A stretch of DNA of 64,000 nt, from assembly GCA_000149225.2 (NCBI GenBank), contig CM000692.1, forward strand, positions 620,001-684,000, written 5' to 3'. The notes under the pieces were generated by a model that ran no database searches, was not told the DNA's origin, and saw only the letters and a list, made by a program, of their open reading frames with translations. The DNA is from Lachancea kluyveri NRRL Y-12651. Its lineage: Eukaryota; Ascomycota; Saccharomycetes; Saccharomycetales; Saccharomycetaceae. Positions 34,765 to 44,939 of the stretch are shown piece by piece (position 1 is the first letter of the stretch; every line of letters begins with the position of its first letter). The position numbers and the translations under genes were made by a program.

Positions 34765-35199
34765 TTAATCCTTTTCGACGGCAATGACCTCCATTTCCAA
34801 ATCAACGTTCAATGGTAAGGATTTTACTGCAACGCAGGATCTAGCAGGCTTGTGCTCGTTGAAGTATTTGGCGTAGACGCCATTGAATTCGGCAAAGTCA
34901 TTGATATCAGCCAAGAAAACATTGACTTTGACAATCTTGTTCAAGCTGGAGTTGGCTTCTTCCAAAATATTCTTGACGTTTTGGATAACTTGTTCGGCCT
35001 TGTCAGCAATGGAGCCCTCGACAGGTTTGTTCTCATGAGTGTATGGAATTTGACCAGAAACAAACACCATGTTGTTCACCTTGATGGCCTGGGAGTAGGA
35101 GGCAGCTGGAGGTGGTGCCAATTGAGTGCGAACTGGGGTTAAAGTGGACATGGTTCTCAGGTTGTTAAATGCAAGTCTAGCAGAGTTTCTCAAAAACAT
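34765..35199 (-). CDS. RidA/YjgF imine deaminase, HMF1/MMF1 ancestor with two starts
   Basis: A 144-residue member of the RidA (YER057c/YjgF) family, which hydrolyses reactive 2-aminoacrylate-type imines and helps maintain isoleucine synthesis and mitochondrial DNA. It is single-copy here, where S. cerevisiae has cytosolic Hmf1 (YER057C) and mitochondrial Mmf1 (YIL051C). The first 16 residues (MFLRNSARLAFNNLRT) match the Mmf1-type presequence. Met17 (ATG at 35151) begins MSTLTPV, aligning with the Hmf1 start. The core VSGQIPYTHENKPVEGSI and the C-terminal PARSCVAVKSLPLNVDLEMEVIAVE contain the substrate arginine. The first ATG has T at -3 and the second has A at -3, which would favour leaky scanning. 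Confidence 0.93.
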   Translation of the reverse strand: MFLRNSARLAFNNLRTMSTLTPVRTQLAPPPAASYSQAIKVNNMVFVSGQIPYTHENKPVEGSIADKAEQVIQNVKNILEEANSSLNKIVKVNVFLADINDFAEFNGVYAKYFNEHKPARSCVAVKSLPLNVDLEMEVIAVEKD

Positions 35200-35486
35200 T
35201 TAAAGCTCAGGGAAGTGATTTATTTGGTGTATTAGTTCCCCCTTTATTTTTTTTTCCCGGAGAGAGTACGAGCTGTAAAAATATTCTGGATTTAAATATG
35301 TGGTTGTACGGACCTTTAACTCCACCCACCAACGGCCTTTGAGAAATTGATATCACTATTAACGCGATCACAGTGTACGTTCGCACTGCTAACGGGTTCC
35401 AAGCTGTTGATTGCAGATTGGTGATGAATTTCAAGGTAGTCTCTGGCGAATGCTACGAAAACATTAAACATCCAAATACGCATCCA

Positions 35487-35795
35487 ATGAGTAGAGCCAG
35501 TAAAATTACCTTAGCACTTTCGTGCTTGTTAACTACTACGACCGTTATAGGTGTTCATATAGTTCAAGACATGGAAAGACAAACGTTGCATCAGGGTCCG
35601 ATCAAGGATGCCAAGAGGGTTGCAGAGAAAAAACTGGCTAAGGAGGAGCAAAACCAAGACCCCAGTAAGCAACGTATGAAATTGGTAAATAAGGGGGAGC
35701 ATGAGCTGCAGCAGGAACTGAGAAAAAAGTACGAGGCCATGCAACCATTATCGGGTGAAGTGTTAACAAAGGATGGCGAGGTGGTGAAGAAATGA
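35487..35795 (+). CDS. PET117: Cytochrome c oxidase assembly factor Pet117
   Basis: A 102-residue orthologue of Pet117 (YER058W, 107 residues), a small inner-membrane/matrix protein that links heme a synthase (Cox15) oligomerisation to COX assembly. It has one N-terminal hydrophobic segment (about 7-24, TLALSCLLTTTTVIGVHIV) followed by MERQTLHQGPIKDAKRV and a charged tail with LRKKYEAMQPLSGEV. The start MSRASK at 35487 matches the family; the frame is open upstream to 35373 but the extra residues are not conserved. It is divergent from HMF1/MMF1 over 287 bp. Confidence 0.93.
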   Translation: MSRASKITLALSCLLTTTTVIGVHIVQDMERQTLHQGPIKDAKRVAEKKLAKEEQNQDPSKQRMKLVNKGEHELQQELRKKYEAMQPLSGEVLTKDGEVVKK

Positions 35796-37897
35796 AAACG
35801 AGTCTGTGTGTAATGAAATAACCAAAGCAAAGAGAAAATCCTGTAAATATGTAGTAAGTGACTGGATGATATGAAAGTTTACAAACTGCGTTGCTATTAC
35901 CAGTAGAACGCGCACACGTGTGAATAACCGTAGAGTGTTTTTTTTTTTAAAAAACGACGAAGGAAGAGAGCACAAAATTTGGAGAGCCTTAGGGAAATGC
36001 TGCTTTGGAAATCTCCGCTGGCTGGTGCGAGATTTATCTTCTTACCATGCCTTGGTAGTTCGATGGCTATAAGTTGATATACGCATTTTCAGCCACGAAA
36101 CTAGTGAGCTATACTTCTTAGACCCATTTCTAGCACGTTTTGCCATGTTTCCAAAGCGCTCAAGATACTGTGTGTGGCCTTTTCTTGGGTATATTCTGGC
36201 CTTTTAAAATTATAGCAGCTAGGAAAGTAAATTTCAGAAATACTATGAAGCCATCATAAGCATTGGAAGTTAAAAGTTTCGAACATTGTAATCCTTGCCT
36301 TGGTCATTTCCAATAAAGCCAAAATGACGAGCATGTCCCTGCAGTACGACAGAAATATTGACTACTGCTGGTGACAAGTATGTGTGTGCACATGCTACGC
36401 TCATAAACATAAATCACTTCGGAAAACCTGATATAAGCACACGCCCAATCGCATTATTAGTGGTGATGTTAGATTGGCATGGAAATTTCTTGTCACTCCT
36501 GCTTTAAACCTCTTTCAAAATCCAATAGTATTGTGGAGAGCTTGAGAAGTAACGTAACTGCTTTCGAAATTGACGGTATTGTGGGCTCTTCGCGAGGTAA
36601 TGTGATTATATAATCGATAGTGAAATGTGGAAAACGAATGAATAACCGAGGTAGCTGTAGCTTATTTTCTATTCCTTACAAACTCTCAAAGAGACAACGA
36701 TAGGGACAGAACTCATATTTCTAATCAAGAAGGAAACTGGTATGGAAAACTACATTTGCACTTCAAAGTCTTTAACGAGTACCGCTCGCTACGTACAATC
36801 CGATGCTCCCGATCGTTCGGTATTTTTCTGCAGTAGTAAATCTCAATTTTCCAAATGTAGTATTAGTGAAATTTCTTTTCTTTTCTCTTCTTCAATTGTT
36901 TACATATATTTTCACCACTTTGGAGATCTTCTTATACACCCCATGGTGGTCACCTATAACTCGACAAAAACACTAACATCAGCGAGATTGAAACAAACTT
37001 TTTGGATGCCACCAATTCAGTAGCCTTTTAACCGGAGCATTTTTCCCAAGTGTAGAGGTCTATGGTCAAAGACCTTGAAACCATTGCATCTTGGTATTGT
37101 CTCCAAGCTGTGGGGCTTGGGTTAGATATCCCAATATCCGCTCAGGATACCGCTCCAGTTGAAGCTCTACACCTAGCAAATGAACTCGGCGAGTGGGAAA
37201 ACATTGGCACAGTTCTACTGGAGGAAATAACCAGGCCTTTGGCGAGGTATCTAGCTTTGCATTTAGTCTCAGGTATGCTGTTTGGATATCCTTTTCCCTC
37301 TTAAACATTCTTGACCCCAGTGAATTTCTCGATTAAATCTGACATCCACGGTAAATTATCTGTTCGTTGGTTGGTTGAAAATAATCTCTGGCTTAACAAC
37401 TAATGACTTGCTGCAAATCTATATTTTTTTGTTTTCATAAATTTAAATGGAACTGTATTCGCGATGGTATATGTTACATCTCCATTTGAAGAAGAAGCTC
37501 CGTTCCGACAGGCTCTAGCGTTTTGACGAATGGTGCTGTTATGTACCATCTCCCAGCTTCATAGGTACTGGGCCTACAAACGCGTATGTTGTCTCAGGTG
37601 GCAGTATCGAAACGGTTTTCGTCTGTAGGTCGTCAGTCCAACCCAGTACAATGCATACATCCAGGTCAGCAGTATGAGGTAATTTGCACTATAACACCAA
37701 AATTAGCATTATCTGTAAAGCTGACAATCCGTGTCCCTGATGTATTGCCCGCCCGGCAAACAGATCCATGTGTTGTGCGAACTTTCCAAGTTTCGGGCAC
37801 AAATGTGCAACAGTAAAATTTTCAGGGGATCTAATCATCGACAGTAAGAAAAGACATCATTCAAATAGAGGAAAAACCCAAATAATATTCAAAAACG
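35796..37897. other. 2.1-kb PET117-PCL6/7 intergenic region with unassigned frames
   Basis: No gene is recognised. Three short plus-strand frames with ATG occur in order: 36742-37023 (93 codons), 37062-37304 (80 codons, including ALHLANELGEWENIGTVLLEE) and 37586-37816 (76 codons, including HPGQQYEVICTITPK). Their composition is protein-like and they lie on the same strand in different frames. They may be the remains of a lost gene or chance. The last few hundred bases contain the PCL promoter. Confidence 0.4.
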
Positions 37898-39322
37898 ATG
37901 TCAAAATGTTCACATTTTGAAGACATACCATCGTCGACAAACCAGCCTGGTGACCCAACTCCAGGACCAGTTATGATCCCCCAGCAGCCGTCAGGGACTT
38001 CGGTTTCAGTATTGGACCGCACCGGGAGGGAAAACTCCAGTGTTACAGAGGAGGTTATCAGCAGCTCTCATTCATCCAGTTCATCGTGTGTGTTATCGTC
38101 TGTAGTGCCTGACAGGCGGAGAAGTTCTATCACAGTGGTGGGAAGACCGCCTAACGTTCGAGTAAACTCGCAAGAGAAAAGTTATCAACAAAAGTCACAC
38201 AGAAGCAGTTTCGAGAATCGACAGTCCTCCTTTGTCGGTAGCAATGGCAGTTTCATATCTACTTCATATGAGGAGGATGGAGAGGATCCTCTACTCGACG
38301 AGAGCAACCAGTTTACCCCAACGATAAATGAGGAAATTCATAGAATTGGGCCAGCCGATGAAGAAAGTGATGGGTCCGAGAACTTAGGTCCAGCAGTCTC
38401 CGGACAACGTTCGACGGCAACTGGAGTACAGCTTGATCCTGTGGGCCCTTCCTCAAGTGTAGCGAAACCACAGACTCATCCAACGAACACAGCGCAACGG
38501 CAAATGGCTGAAGGTCCATATTTTTCCAAGTACTTCGAAAACGGTAATACAGATGAGTATTTGCAACAGTTCACACCGTATCATAATACCCCGACAACAG
38601 TCTCTGACACATATTCCAACTGCACTGTGATGCAGCGGAGTTGTTCTTCTTCCGAAGATAAGAGCAAAGACGGCGTATCGACATCGGGCCAGCACAAAGA
38701 ATCACAAACTAGTAGCGCCAACGGCGCCAAGACCCAGGGGAAAGACTCTGCCAAGACACTGATGGACATTGCTACCTTTCCTAACAACAAGTTGCTAAAC
38801 ATGCTTACTTCGCTGTTGAACAAAATAGTCAAGTCCAACGATCAACTAAGAAACACAAATGTACAAGAAAGTGCTTTCAACGACTACACTTCACAGGTGC
38901 TGAGCTTTAGGGGTAAACACGTCCCAGCAATTAGCTTAGACCAGTACTTTCAAAGGATACAGAAGTATTGTCCCACCACGAACGACGTTTTCTTGTCCCT
39001 ACTAGTTTACTTCGACAGAATCGCCAAGAGATGTAATATTAATGAAGAGGGTGAAGACGGCCAACAACTGTTTGTGATGGACTCATACAACATCCATAGA
39101 CTTATCATTGCAGCAGTAACGGTGAGCACGAAATTTTTCAGCGACTTTTTCTACAGTAACTCTAGATATGCCCGTGTAGGAGGAATATCATTACAAGAGC
39201 TAAACAGGTTGGAGTTACAGTTTCTGATACTGTGCGATTTTGAATTAATCATCAGCATCGAAGAATTACAAAGATACGGAGATTTACTGTCCAAATTTTG
39301 GAAAAAAGAGGGAAACACATAA
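37898..39322 (+). CDS. Pho85 cyclin, PCL6/PCL7 ancestor
   Basis: A 474-residue single-copy homologue of the duplicates Pcl6 (YER059W) and Pcl7 (YIL050W), cyclins of Pho85 kinase that restrain glycogen accumulation. The N-terminal 290 residues are Ser/Gln-rich and disordered. The cyclin domain (about 300-470) has TLMDIATFPNNKLLNMLTSLL in two parts, VPAISLDQYFQRIQKYCPTT, VFLSLLVYFDRI and the ending GGISLQELNRLELQFLILCDFEL, all typical of the Pho80 subgroup. The start is supported by the first ATG after stops. Downstream an AAAGT pentanucleotide repeat begins. Confidence 0.93.
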   Translation: MSKCSHFEDIPSSTNQPGDPTPGPVMIPQQPSGTSVSVLDRTGRENSSVTEEVISSSHSSSSSCVLSSVVPDRRRSSITVVGRPPNVRVNSQEKSYQQKSHRSSFENRQSSFVGSNGSFISTSYEEDGEDPLLDESNQFTPTINEEIHRIGPADEESDGSENLGPAVSGQRSTATGVQLDPVGPSSSVAKPQTHPTNTAQRQMAEGPYFSKYFENGNTDEYLQQFTPYHNTPTTVSDTYSNCTVMQRSCSSSEDKSKDGVSTSGQHKESQTSSANGAKTQGKDSAKTLMDIATFPNNKLLNMLTSLLNKIVKSNDQLRNTNVQESAFNDYTSQVLSFRGKHVPAISLDQYFQRIQKYCPTTNDVFLSLLVYFDRIAKRCNINEEGEDGQQLFVMDSYNIHRLIIAAVTVSTKFFSDFFYSNSRYARVGGISLQELNRLELQFLILCDFELIISIEELQRYGDLLSKFWKKEGNT

Positions 39323-40467
39323 TTGATAAGACCGAAAGAAAAAAGATAGATAAAAAAAAAAAAGTAAAATGAAATAAAGTAAAGTAAAGTAAAGTAAAGC
39401 AAGAAAAACAGGGCAGTTTAGATTATGTAACAGTAGATAATCCAATGCATTGCGGTAGAATAGCTCGGAGACAAGATATGCATTACACACTATCTATTCG
39501 ATACCAAATGTCCACCGGAGACAGGGACAGACGCCTGCGTATGGAGTTACATACCGTGTAGAAAAACCAAAAAAGAAACACTTCCACCCATTCATCCCGG
39601 AAGTCCCGCCCGGTTTCGTCGGATGCTAGCTCGCGTCCTTGGCAACCACTTCAAAAGTTGCCCATAGATCGACAACAGGCAACATTTGCAAGACGAATTA
39701 TTGACTCTGGTGAGTACTGATGTTCTAAAACGTATGCTTTTTTAGAACTTACAGTGTTACTGTTTCAATCGCTACTTTGTAGTACTGCCATGTAGGTATC
39801 AGCCTCGCCTACCCTGCTGTTATGAAAATTACCTTCTTGGCGTCAAATGGATGCTCACTTTTTGGGTTTTTCTGTCATAAAAGGTACTTTCCTACTTGAG
39901 GAGGAACCAAAAAAAAAAGAAACGAGAGCTCTGTCCACATTGCTTTTTATTTTTTGTAACTGCATAACTATATTCCTTGTATTGGCAGTGCACGTACGGC
40001 AAAGATGGTCGGTCAAAGACGAACCCGGTTCACTCCCGGCCTCGAGTTCTGCTGGGAAGGTGTTTCCAAGTCAAGTGTATCTCCTAGATGTCGACGTGGT
40101 GCTGTTCAGTATTTTCAAACCAATGGAAGAAGAATTAATAGATAGCATTACATACAGTATTAATATTGTCTCTTGAGATATGATCAATGTTTCCCCCGCT
40201 ATCTCATATTTTATTTTTTTTTTCCTCCTTATATCATATAATTAATTTTCCCTGATACAACAGTTTAAACTGTTGTGCCAAGTTCTTATCAGCTGGTGGT
40301 ATTCTTTTTTTTCTTTCTTTTTTTTTTCTTCGTCATCGTGGAAAGGAAAACTATATAAGCGATCGGTAGAACTCAGTACGAAACCGGTCTTTTGGTCTTG
40401 CTTGCTGGGATAAGTCGTTTTTACGCCACTTCCACTCTATCTTCCTTGCTTTCCGTACATCGCCTCA
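39323..40467 (+). promoter_or_regulatory. Upstream region of the permease gene, with a 20-bp palindrome and TATA box
   Basis: 1.1 kb between PCL6/7 and the permease gene. A perfect 20-bp palindrome, ACAACAGTTTAAACTGTTGT, lies at 40257-40276, about 190 bp upstream of the start. TATATAAG is at 40353-40360, and T-rich tracts flank it. A 109-codon frame at 39847-40176 has an ATG but no recognisable similarity and sits inside the promoter, so I do not call it. Confidence 0.55.
39373..39400. repeat. AAAGT/GTAAA pentanucleotide microsatellite
   Basis: About five consecutive AAAGT units in the 3' flank of the PCL gene. Confidence 0.7.
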
Positions 40468-42009
40468 ATGTCCTCGTCCAAAGAAGAGTATGCTATCCAA
40501 GATATGGAAAAGCAGAATCCATTAGAGTTAACCGAAACCGACTCCACTCCGGTCGTCGAATCCACCGAATACACTACAGTATCTTTCATCGATAGATGGG
40601 CTGCTAAATTGAAGGCGGAGACCAAGGGTATCGAACCCATCACCGACGAAGAGAAGGATGACGATTCTATTCTGAATGCTGCCTCTATGTGGTTTTCTGC
40701 TAACATGGTCATCGCCGCCTACGCTCTTGGTGTCCTGGGTACCGGTGTGTTTGGCCTAAACTTCTGGGAGTCTGTCCTCACGATCATCTTTTTCTCGTTC
40801 CTTGGTTTGATTCCTGTTGCCTTTTTCTCCGTTTTCGGTGCTGAGCTTGGTATGAGACAGATGGTTTTATCCCGTTTCTTGATGGGTAACGTCACTGCTA
40901 GAATCTTTGCCTTGATTAATGTTATTGCGTGTGTCGGTTGGGGTGCGGTCAACACCATTGCCTCTGCTTCCTTGCTTCATATGATTAACCCAGGTGGTGC
41001 TCAATGTCCTCCTTGGGCTGCATGTTTAATCATTGTTTTCTCCACCATTATTGTCACTTTCTTCGGTTACAGGGTCATCCACGCGTACGAAAAATGGTCT
41101 TGGGTTCCAAACTTTGCCGTTTTCTTGGTCATCATTGCCCGTTTGAAGATTTCTGGCAACTTCTCTACCGGTGAGTGGACCAGTGGTGCCACTACTGCCG
41201 GTGGTGTTCTATCCTTTGGAGGTTCGATTTTCGGTTTCGCTTCCGGTTGGACCACTTATGCTGCTGATTATACCGTGTACATGCCAAGGTCTACAAACAA
41301 GTGGAAGATTTTCTTTGCGTTGGTCTTTGGTCTTGCCTTTCCATTGTGTTTCTCTTTGATTTTAGGTGCCGCTTCCATTGCAGGTATCGAGAAAAACGCC
41401 TTGTGGAAACAATATTACGAAGATCACTCTGTTGGTGGTTTAGTGTATGCTATCTTGGTCAAGGATTCCCTACACGGTTTCGGTGAATTCTGTTGTGTTT
41501 TGTTGGCCATGTCAACTGTTGCTAACAACATTCCTAACATGTACTCCATCGCCTTGGGTACCCAATCCATGTGGGAACCTTTAGCCAAGGTTCCAAGAGT
41601 CTTCTGGACTATCGCTGGTAACCTTGTTACTTTGGCCATCGCAATTCCTGCCTACTACAAGTTTGAAAGTTTCATGAGTTCGTTCATGGAAGCCATTGCC
41701 TACTATTTGGCCATCTACATCGCCATCTCCTTGAGTGAACATTTCTTTTACAGAAAAGGGTTCAAAGGTTACAACGTTGATGACTGGAACAGGTGGGACA
41801 GGCTACCAATCGGGTATGCCGGTTGTGCGGCTCTGTTCATTGGTGCGTTTGGTGTTGCCTTTGGTATGTCCCAAACATACTGGGAGGGCCAAATTGCCAG
41901 ACACATTGGTGAATACGGTGGTGATATTGGTTTTGAACTAGGTATGGGCTTTTCATTCATCACCTACAACATCTTGAGACCTTTAGAAATCAAATACACC
42001 GGCCGCTAG
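40468..42009 (+). CDS. Purine-cytosine permease (FCY2/FCY21/FCY22 family)
   Basis: A 513-residue NCS1-family transporter of cytosine, adenine and related bases at the plasma membrane, close to S. cerevisiae Fcy2, Fcy21 and Fcy22 (528-533 residues). About twelve membrane segments start near residue 70, after a polar N-terminus. Family blocks include WFSANMVIAAYALGVLGTGVFGL (in two parts), GYRVIHAYEKWSW, ASGWTTYAADYTVYMP and MSTVANNIPNMYS. Position after PCL6 corresponds to FCY21/FCY22 (YER060W/W-A). The Fcy2 position next to RPL34A is empty here, so this may be the only cytosine permease of the region. Which paralogue it represents cannot be decided by eye. Confidence 0.92.
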   Translation: MSSSKEEYAIQDMEKQNPLELTETDSTPVVESTEYTTVSFIDRWAAKLKAETKGIEPITDEEKDDDSILNAASMWFSANMVIAAYALGVLGTGVFGLNFWESVLTIIFFSFLGLIPVAFFSVFGAELGMRQMVLSRFLMGNVTARIFALINVIACVGWGAVNTIASASLLHMINPGGAQCPPWAACLIIVFSTIIVTFFGYRVIHAYEKWSWVPNFAVFLVIIARLKISGNFSTGEWTSGATTAGGVLSFGGSIFGFASGWTTYAADYTVYMPRSTNKWKIFFALVFGLAFPLCFSLILGAASIAGIEKNALWKQYYEDHSVGGLVYAILVKDSLHGFGEFCCVLLAMSTVANNIPNMYSIALGTQSMWEPLAKVPRVFWTIAGNLVTLAIAIPAYYKFESFMSSFMEAIAYYLAIYIAISLSEHFFYRKGFKGYNVDDWNRWDRLPIGYAGCAALFIGAFGVAFGMSQTYWEGQIARHIGEYGGDIGFELGMGFSFITYNILRPLEIKYTGR

Positions 42010-42234
42010 TTAGCTTCTAATGTCTGAAAACACCACGTTTTTCCTTTTTCGGGGCAAGTCTCTCGGGTAGATTATCACCCTCTATATCTTTTTTATTCTG
42101 TATAATAGTCTTTATTTAATTGTATTCTTTGATCTTTTCGTGATTTGTGCGCATCTCAACTGTTTTTTTTTTTTGGCGAACTCCCGTATTGCTTACATTT
42201 TTCATCGGGTTCGAGAGTTTTTTGTGCAATAGAG

Positions 42235-43080
42235 ATGTACGAGGAGGGAGACATGGATCGAGCAATAAAGTGCATCACTTTGTTAATTGATGCTTCCTTC
42301 GTAGTGGCAATCTCGTGCGTTCTGCTGGCCAAATGGAAGCTGACGGGTTTTTTAAAATACGGCAAGACTTTACTCTCGGTAGATGACAAGAAACATGATG
42401 GTAACGAGAAAGAGAAAAGGGAGATGACAAATGTACTACAGATTCTCGACTTTTTCGAATCCATAGTGGTACCCAGAGCATGGTTTTCCCATTTTTACAT
42501 AATCTCTACCTTTTTTTCCCTGGTCAACGGGATTTGGTATCCAGGACATTTAATAGCTTGGTTACCTCTGTTTCATTCCTTGAGAAGGTTGTACGAGTCT
42601 TACTGTATCAGCAAGTTTGGTGCTGAGTCGAAAATGAACATTTCTCACTATTTGGTTGGAATTTGGTTCTATACCAGTTTAAACTTGATTTTCTCTATTG
42701 GTCTTTCAAAAGATAATAAGATCACCAGTCTAAGTTCGAATAGCGCCTTTCAGCTGATAGCGCTGTTTGTATTTTTGGCCTCGTCATACAATCAGTATCA
42801 AAATCACGTCTACCTATCACAGCTAGTCAAATACACCAATCCTAAAAAAGGCTTATTCAAATGGGTAAGTTGCGCACACTATTTTGATGAAATTTTAATC
42901 TACTCTTCTCTATTCGGTTATGCAAGAGTTTCTCGATACGGATATCTAGCCGATGGACTGAAGTACTGCCTGCTATGGGTTGGTATTAATCTATCAGTTT
43001 CAGCCATCGAGACGAGAAATTACTATTCGCACAGGTACCAAGATGTAGCACCACATGCCATCATCCCATTCGTACTATAA
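42235..43080 (+). CDS. DFG10: Polyprenol reductase Dfg10
   Basis: A 281-residue orthologue of Dfg10 (YIL049W, 253 residues), the SRD5A3 homologue needed for dolichol synthesis and hence N-glycosylation and filamentous growth. It is an ER membrane protein with about six hydrophobic segments. The C-terminal steroid-5-alpha-reductase domain has SLRRLYES, MNISHYLVGIWFY, YNQYQNHVYLSQLVKY, HYFDEILIYSSLF and the ending ETRNYYSHRYQDVAPHAIIPFVL in two parts, with the conserved family tyrosines and histidines. The start is MYEEGDMD at 42235; the frame is open upstream to 42145 without an ATG. Confidence 0.93.
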   Translation: MYEEGDMDRAIKCITLLIDASFVVAISCVLLAKWKLTGFLKYGKTLLSVDDKKHDGNEKEKREMTNVLQILDFFESIVVPRAWFSHFYIISTFFSLVNGIWYPGHLIAWLPLFHSLRRLYESYCISKFGAESKMNISHYLVGIWFYTSLNLIFSIGLSKDNKITSLSSNSAFQLIALFVFLASSYNQYQNHVYLSQLVKYTNPKKGLFKWVSCAHYFDEILIYSSLFGYARVSRYGYLADGLKYCLLWVGINLSVSAIETRNYYSHRYQDVAPHAIIPFVL

Positions 43081-43204
43081 AAGTTGATCATAATTTGTTA
43101 GGTTTGACATTAAGAAATATTTACAAGAAATATTAGTAACTGCATCTTCATTTCACATTATTTTGTTTCCTTGATTTTCTCGTTAGTTTTTTTTTTTTTT
43201 TTTT

Positions 43205-44506
43205 CTACTGCGTGAATCTTTTGAATAGTAAAGAAGAGTTGACTCCACCAAATCCAAAACTATTAGTTAAAGCATATTTCAGTTCTTGCTGAATTGGTTT
43301 GTCCTTTACGAAATTTAAGCCTTGGAAGTACTCTGGTATATCACCAGTGGCACCACCAGTAGTTTGTAGATTTAGAGTATGTGGAATAGTGTTTTCTTTC
43401 AAGGCTTTGATGGTGAATATACTCTCTACTGCACCTGCTGCGCCTAAGAGATGACCCATAGAACCCTTGTTACTTGAGACAAACAACGGGGTATCCCTGT
43501 CCTGGTGAGATGAAAAGACCTGTTGGATGGCGCGTGCTTCCGCTCTATCGCCAAGAACTGTAGAAGTAGCGTGAGCATTGATATAGCCGACTTTGTTTCT
43601 GTCGACATCGCCGAGGGCCATCTCCATGGCTCTGGCAGCACCGTTTCCATCTTCTAGTGGGGACGTTATGTGATATGCATCACTGCTCAACCCGTAGCCG
43701 ACGACTTCTGCATAAATAGTGGCTCCACGTTTCTGGGCATGTTCCAACTCCTCCAAAACAAGAGTACCAGATCCCTCACCCAATACAAATCCTTCACGGT
43801 CACGATCGAAAGGTTTTGACACACCGTTTGGACTGAGACTTTTTGCCCTTAGAAATCCAGCGATTGCCAGCGGATGGACGCTACTCTCGCTTGCACCGGC
43901 CAAGATCACATCGTTCATACCAAATTTGATAAAGTTGTAGGCGTCGCCTACAGAGTTGTTGCCTGTTGCACAGGCAGTGGATACACAGTGCGTTATTCCA
44001 CGTAGTTGAAACTTGATCGATAGATTACCCGCGGCCATATTGTTCAAAATCTTGGGAACAAACATTGGTGAAATACGTTTCCCCTTTGAGAAAAGCTGAA
44101 TATTCTCTATGGAGTCTTGTATTGACGCTATACCGGAGCCAATGACACAGCCAACTCGATCTCTATCAACTGAAGGAACAAGTTCCATGTTTGAAGATAA
44201 AAGGTTTGCATCGTTAAGGGCTTCATAACCGGAAACCAATGCAAACTGAGTGAATAGACTCATTCGCCTCAAGTCTTGCTGGGAAAACAGATCAGGATGG
44301 GCAGTTGGATCGAAACCGCTAACTTTGCCAACTTTTATGGTATTTGGAATCATCTTGACCGGAGCGTAATCCTGTTCATAATTTGGTAGTGCTGTAGTTG
44401 GCAACAGGCTGGAGTTTCCTTTGAGCAGGTTAGTCCAAGATTCTTGTAAAGTGTGGCCCAGGGGCGTTAAAGCACCTAACCCCGTGACTACCACCCTTCT
44501 GGACAT
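43205..44506 (-). CDS. CEM1: Mitochondrial beta-ketoacyl-ACP synthase Cem1
   Basis: A 433-residue orthologue of Cem1 (YER061C, 442 residues), the condensing enzyme of mitochondrial type II fatty acid synthesis that supplies octanoate for lipoate. The starting MSRRVVVTGLGALTPLGHTLQESW is directly the KAS fold, so no long presequence precedes it. The active-site cysteine is in STACATGNNSVGDAY (about residue 177). The catalytic histidines are in NAHATSTVLGDRAE and SNKGSMGHLLGAAGAVE. The C-terminal SFGFGGVNSSLLFKRF is conserved. It converges on DFG10. Confidence 0.95.
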   Translation of the reverse strand: MSRRVVVTGLGALTPLGHTLQESWTNLLKGNSSLLPTTALPNYEQDYAPVKMIPNTIKVGKVSGFDPTAHPDLFSQQDLRRMSLFTQFALVSGYEALNDANLLSSNMELVPSVDRDRVGCVIGSGIASIQDSIENIQLFSKGKRISPMFVPKILNNMAAGNLSIKFQLRGITHCVSTACATGNNSVGDAYNFIKFGMNDVILAGASESSVHPLAIAGFLRAKSLSPNGVSKPFDRDREGFVLGEGSGTLVLEELEHAQKRGATIYAEVVGYGLSSDAYHITSPLEDGNGAARAMEMALGDVDRNKVGYINAHATSTVLGDRAEARAIQQVFSSHQDRDTPLFVSSNKGSMGHLLGAAGAVESIFTIKALKENTIPHTLNLQTTGGATGDIPEYFQGLNFVKDKPIQQELKYALTNSFGFGGVNSSLLFKRFTQ

Positions 44507-44939
44507 GCTGATTATGATTCTGAGTCACTCTATTCTTCACGGAAAGGTAAAATGCCGATGTCAGTGGAGAGTTGGATCAGGAAGTCAGGACGGGCCAAAC
44601 ATCTATCTACAGGTCAATGGACCAATAAGATCACATGAAACGAAACAAAGCAGTATCCTTGGGACACAACCACCAACAACGGCGATGACCGGATTGAACC
44701 ATTAAAAAAAAGGGACAAAGAAAAAAAACGGTTTATCATTTCAAAAAAAGTATTAGATTCACTTGAGGTGAGGAGGGGGAAAAAAAAAGTATACGTATAT
44801 CTATCAAAGTATAGTTATGGAAAAAGATGAGTAGCTATTTTACAATAGAAGAGGGCAACACGGTTGTGCAAAAGAAAGAGAAAAAGGGAGATGGATGAGG
44901 GGACGGGAGGAAAAAATGATCATGAACTCCTTAGCTCGC
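44507..44939. other. CEM1 promoter and GPP 3' flank
   Basis: 433 bp without a gene. A-rich tracts lie near 44703-44730 and 44780-44790. Confidence 0.5.

Noticed and set aside
39847-40176. 109-codon frame upstream of the permease gene
   Set aside because: Low-complexity start, no recognised domain, and it sits in the permease promoter.
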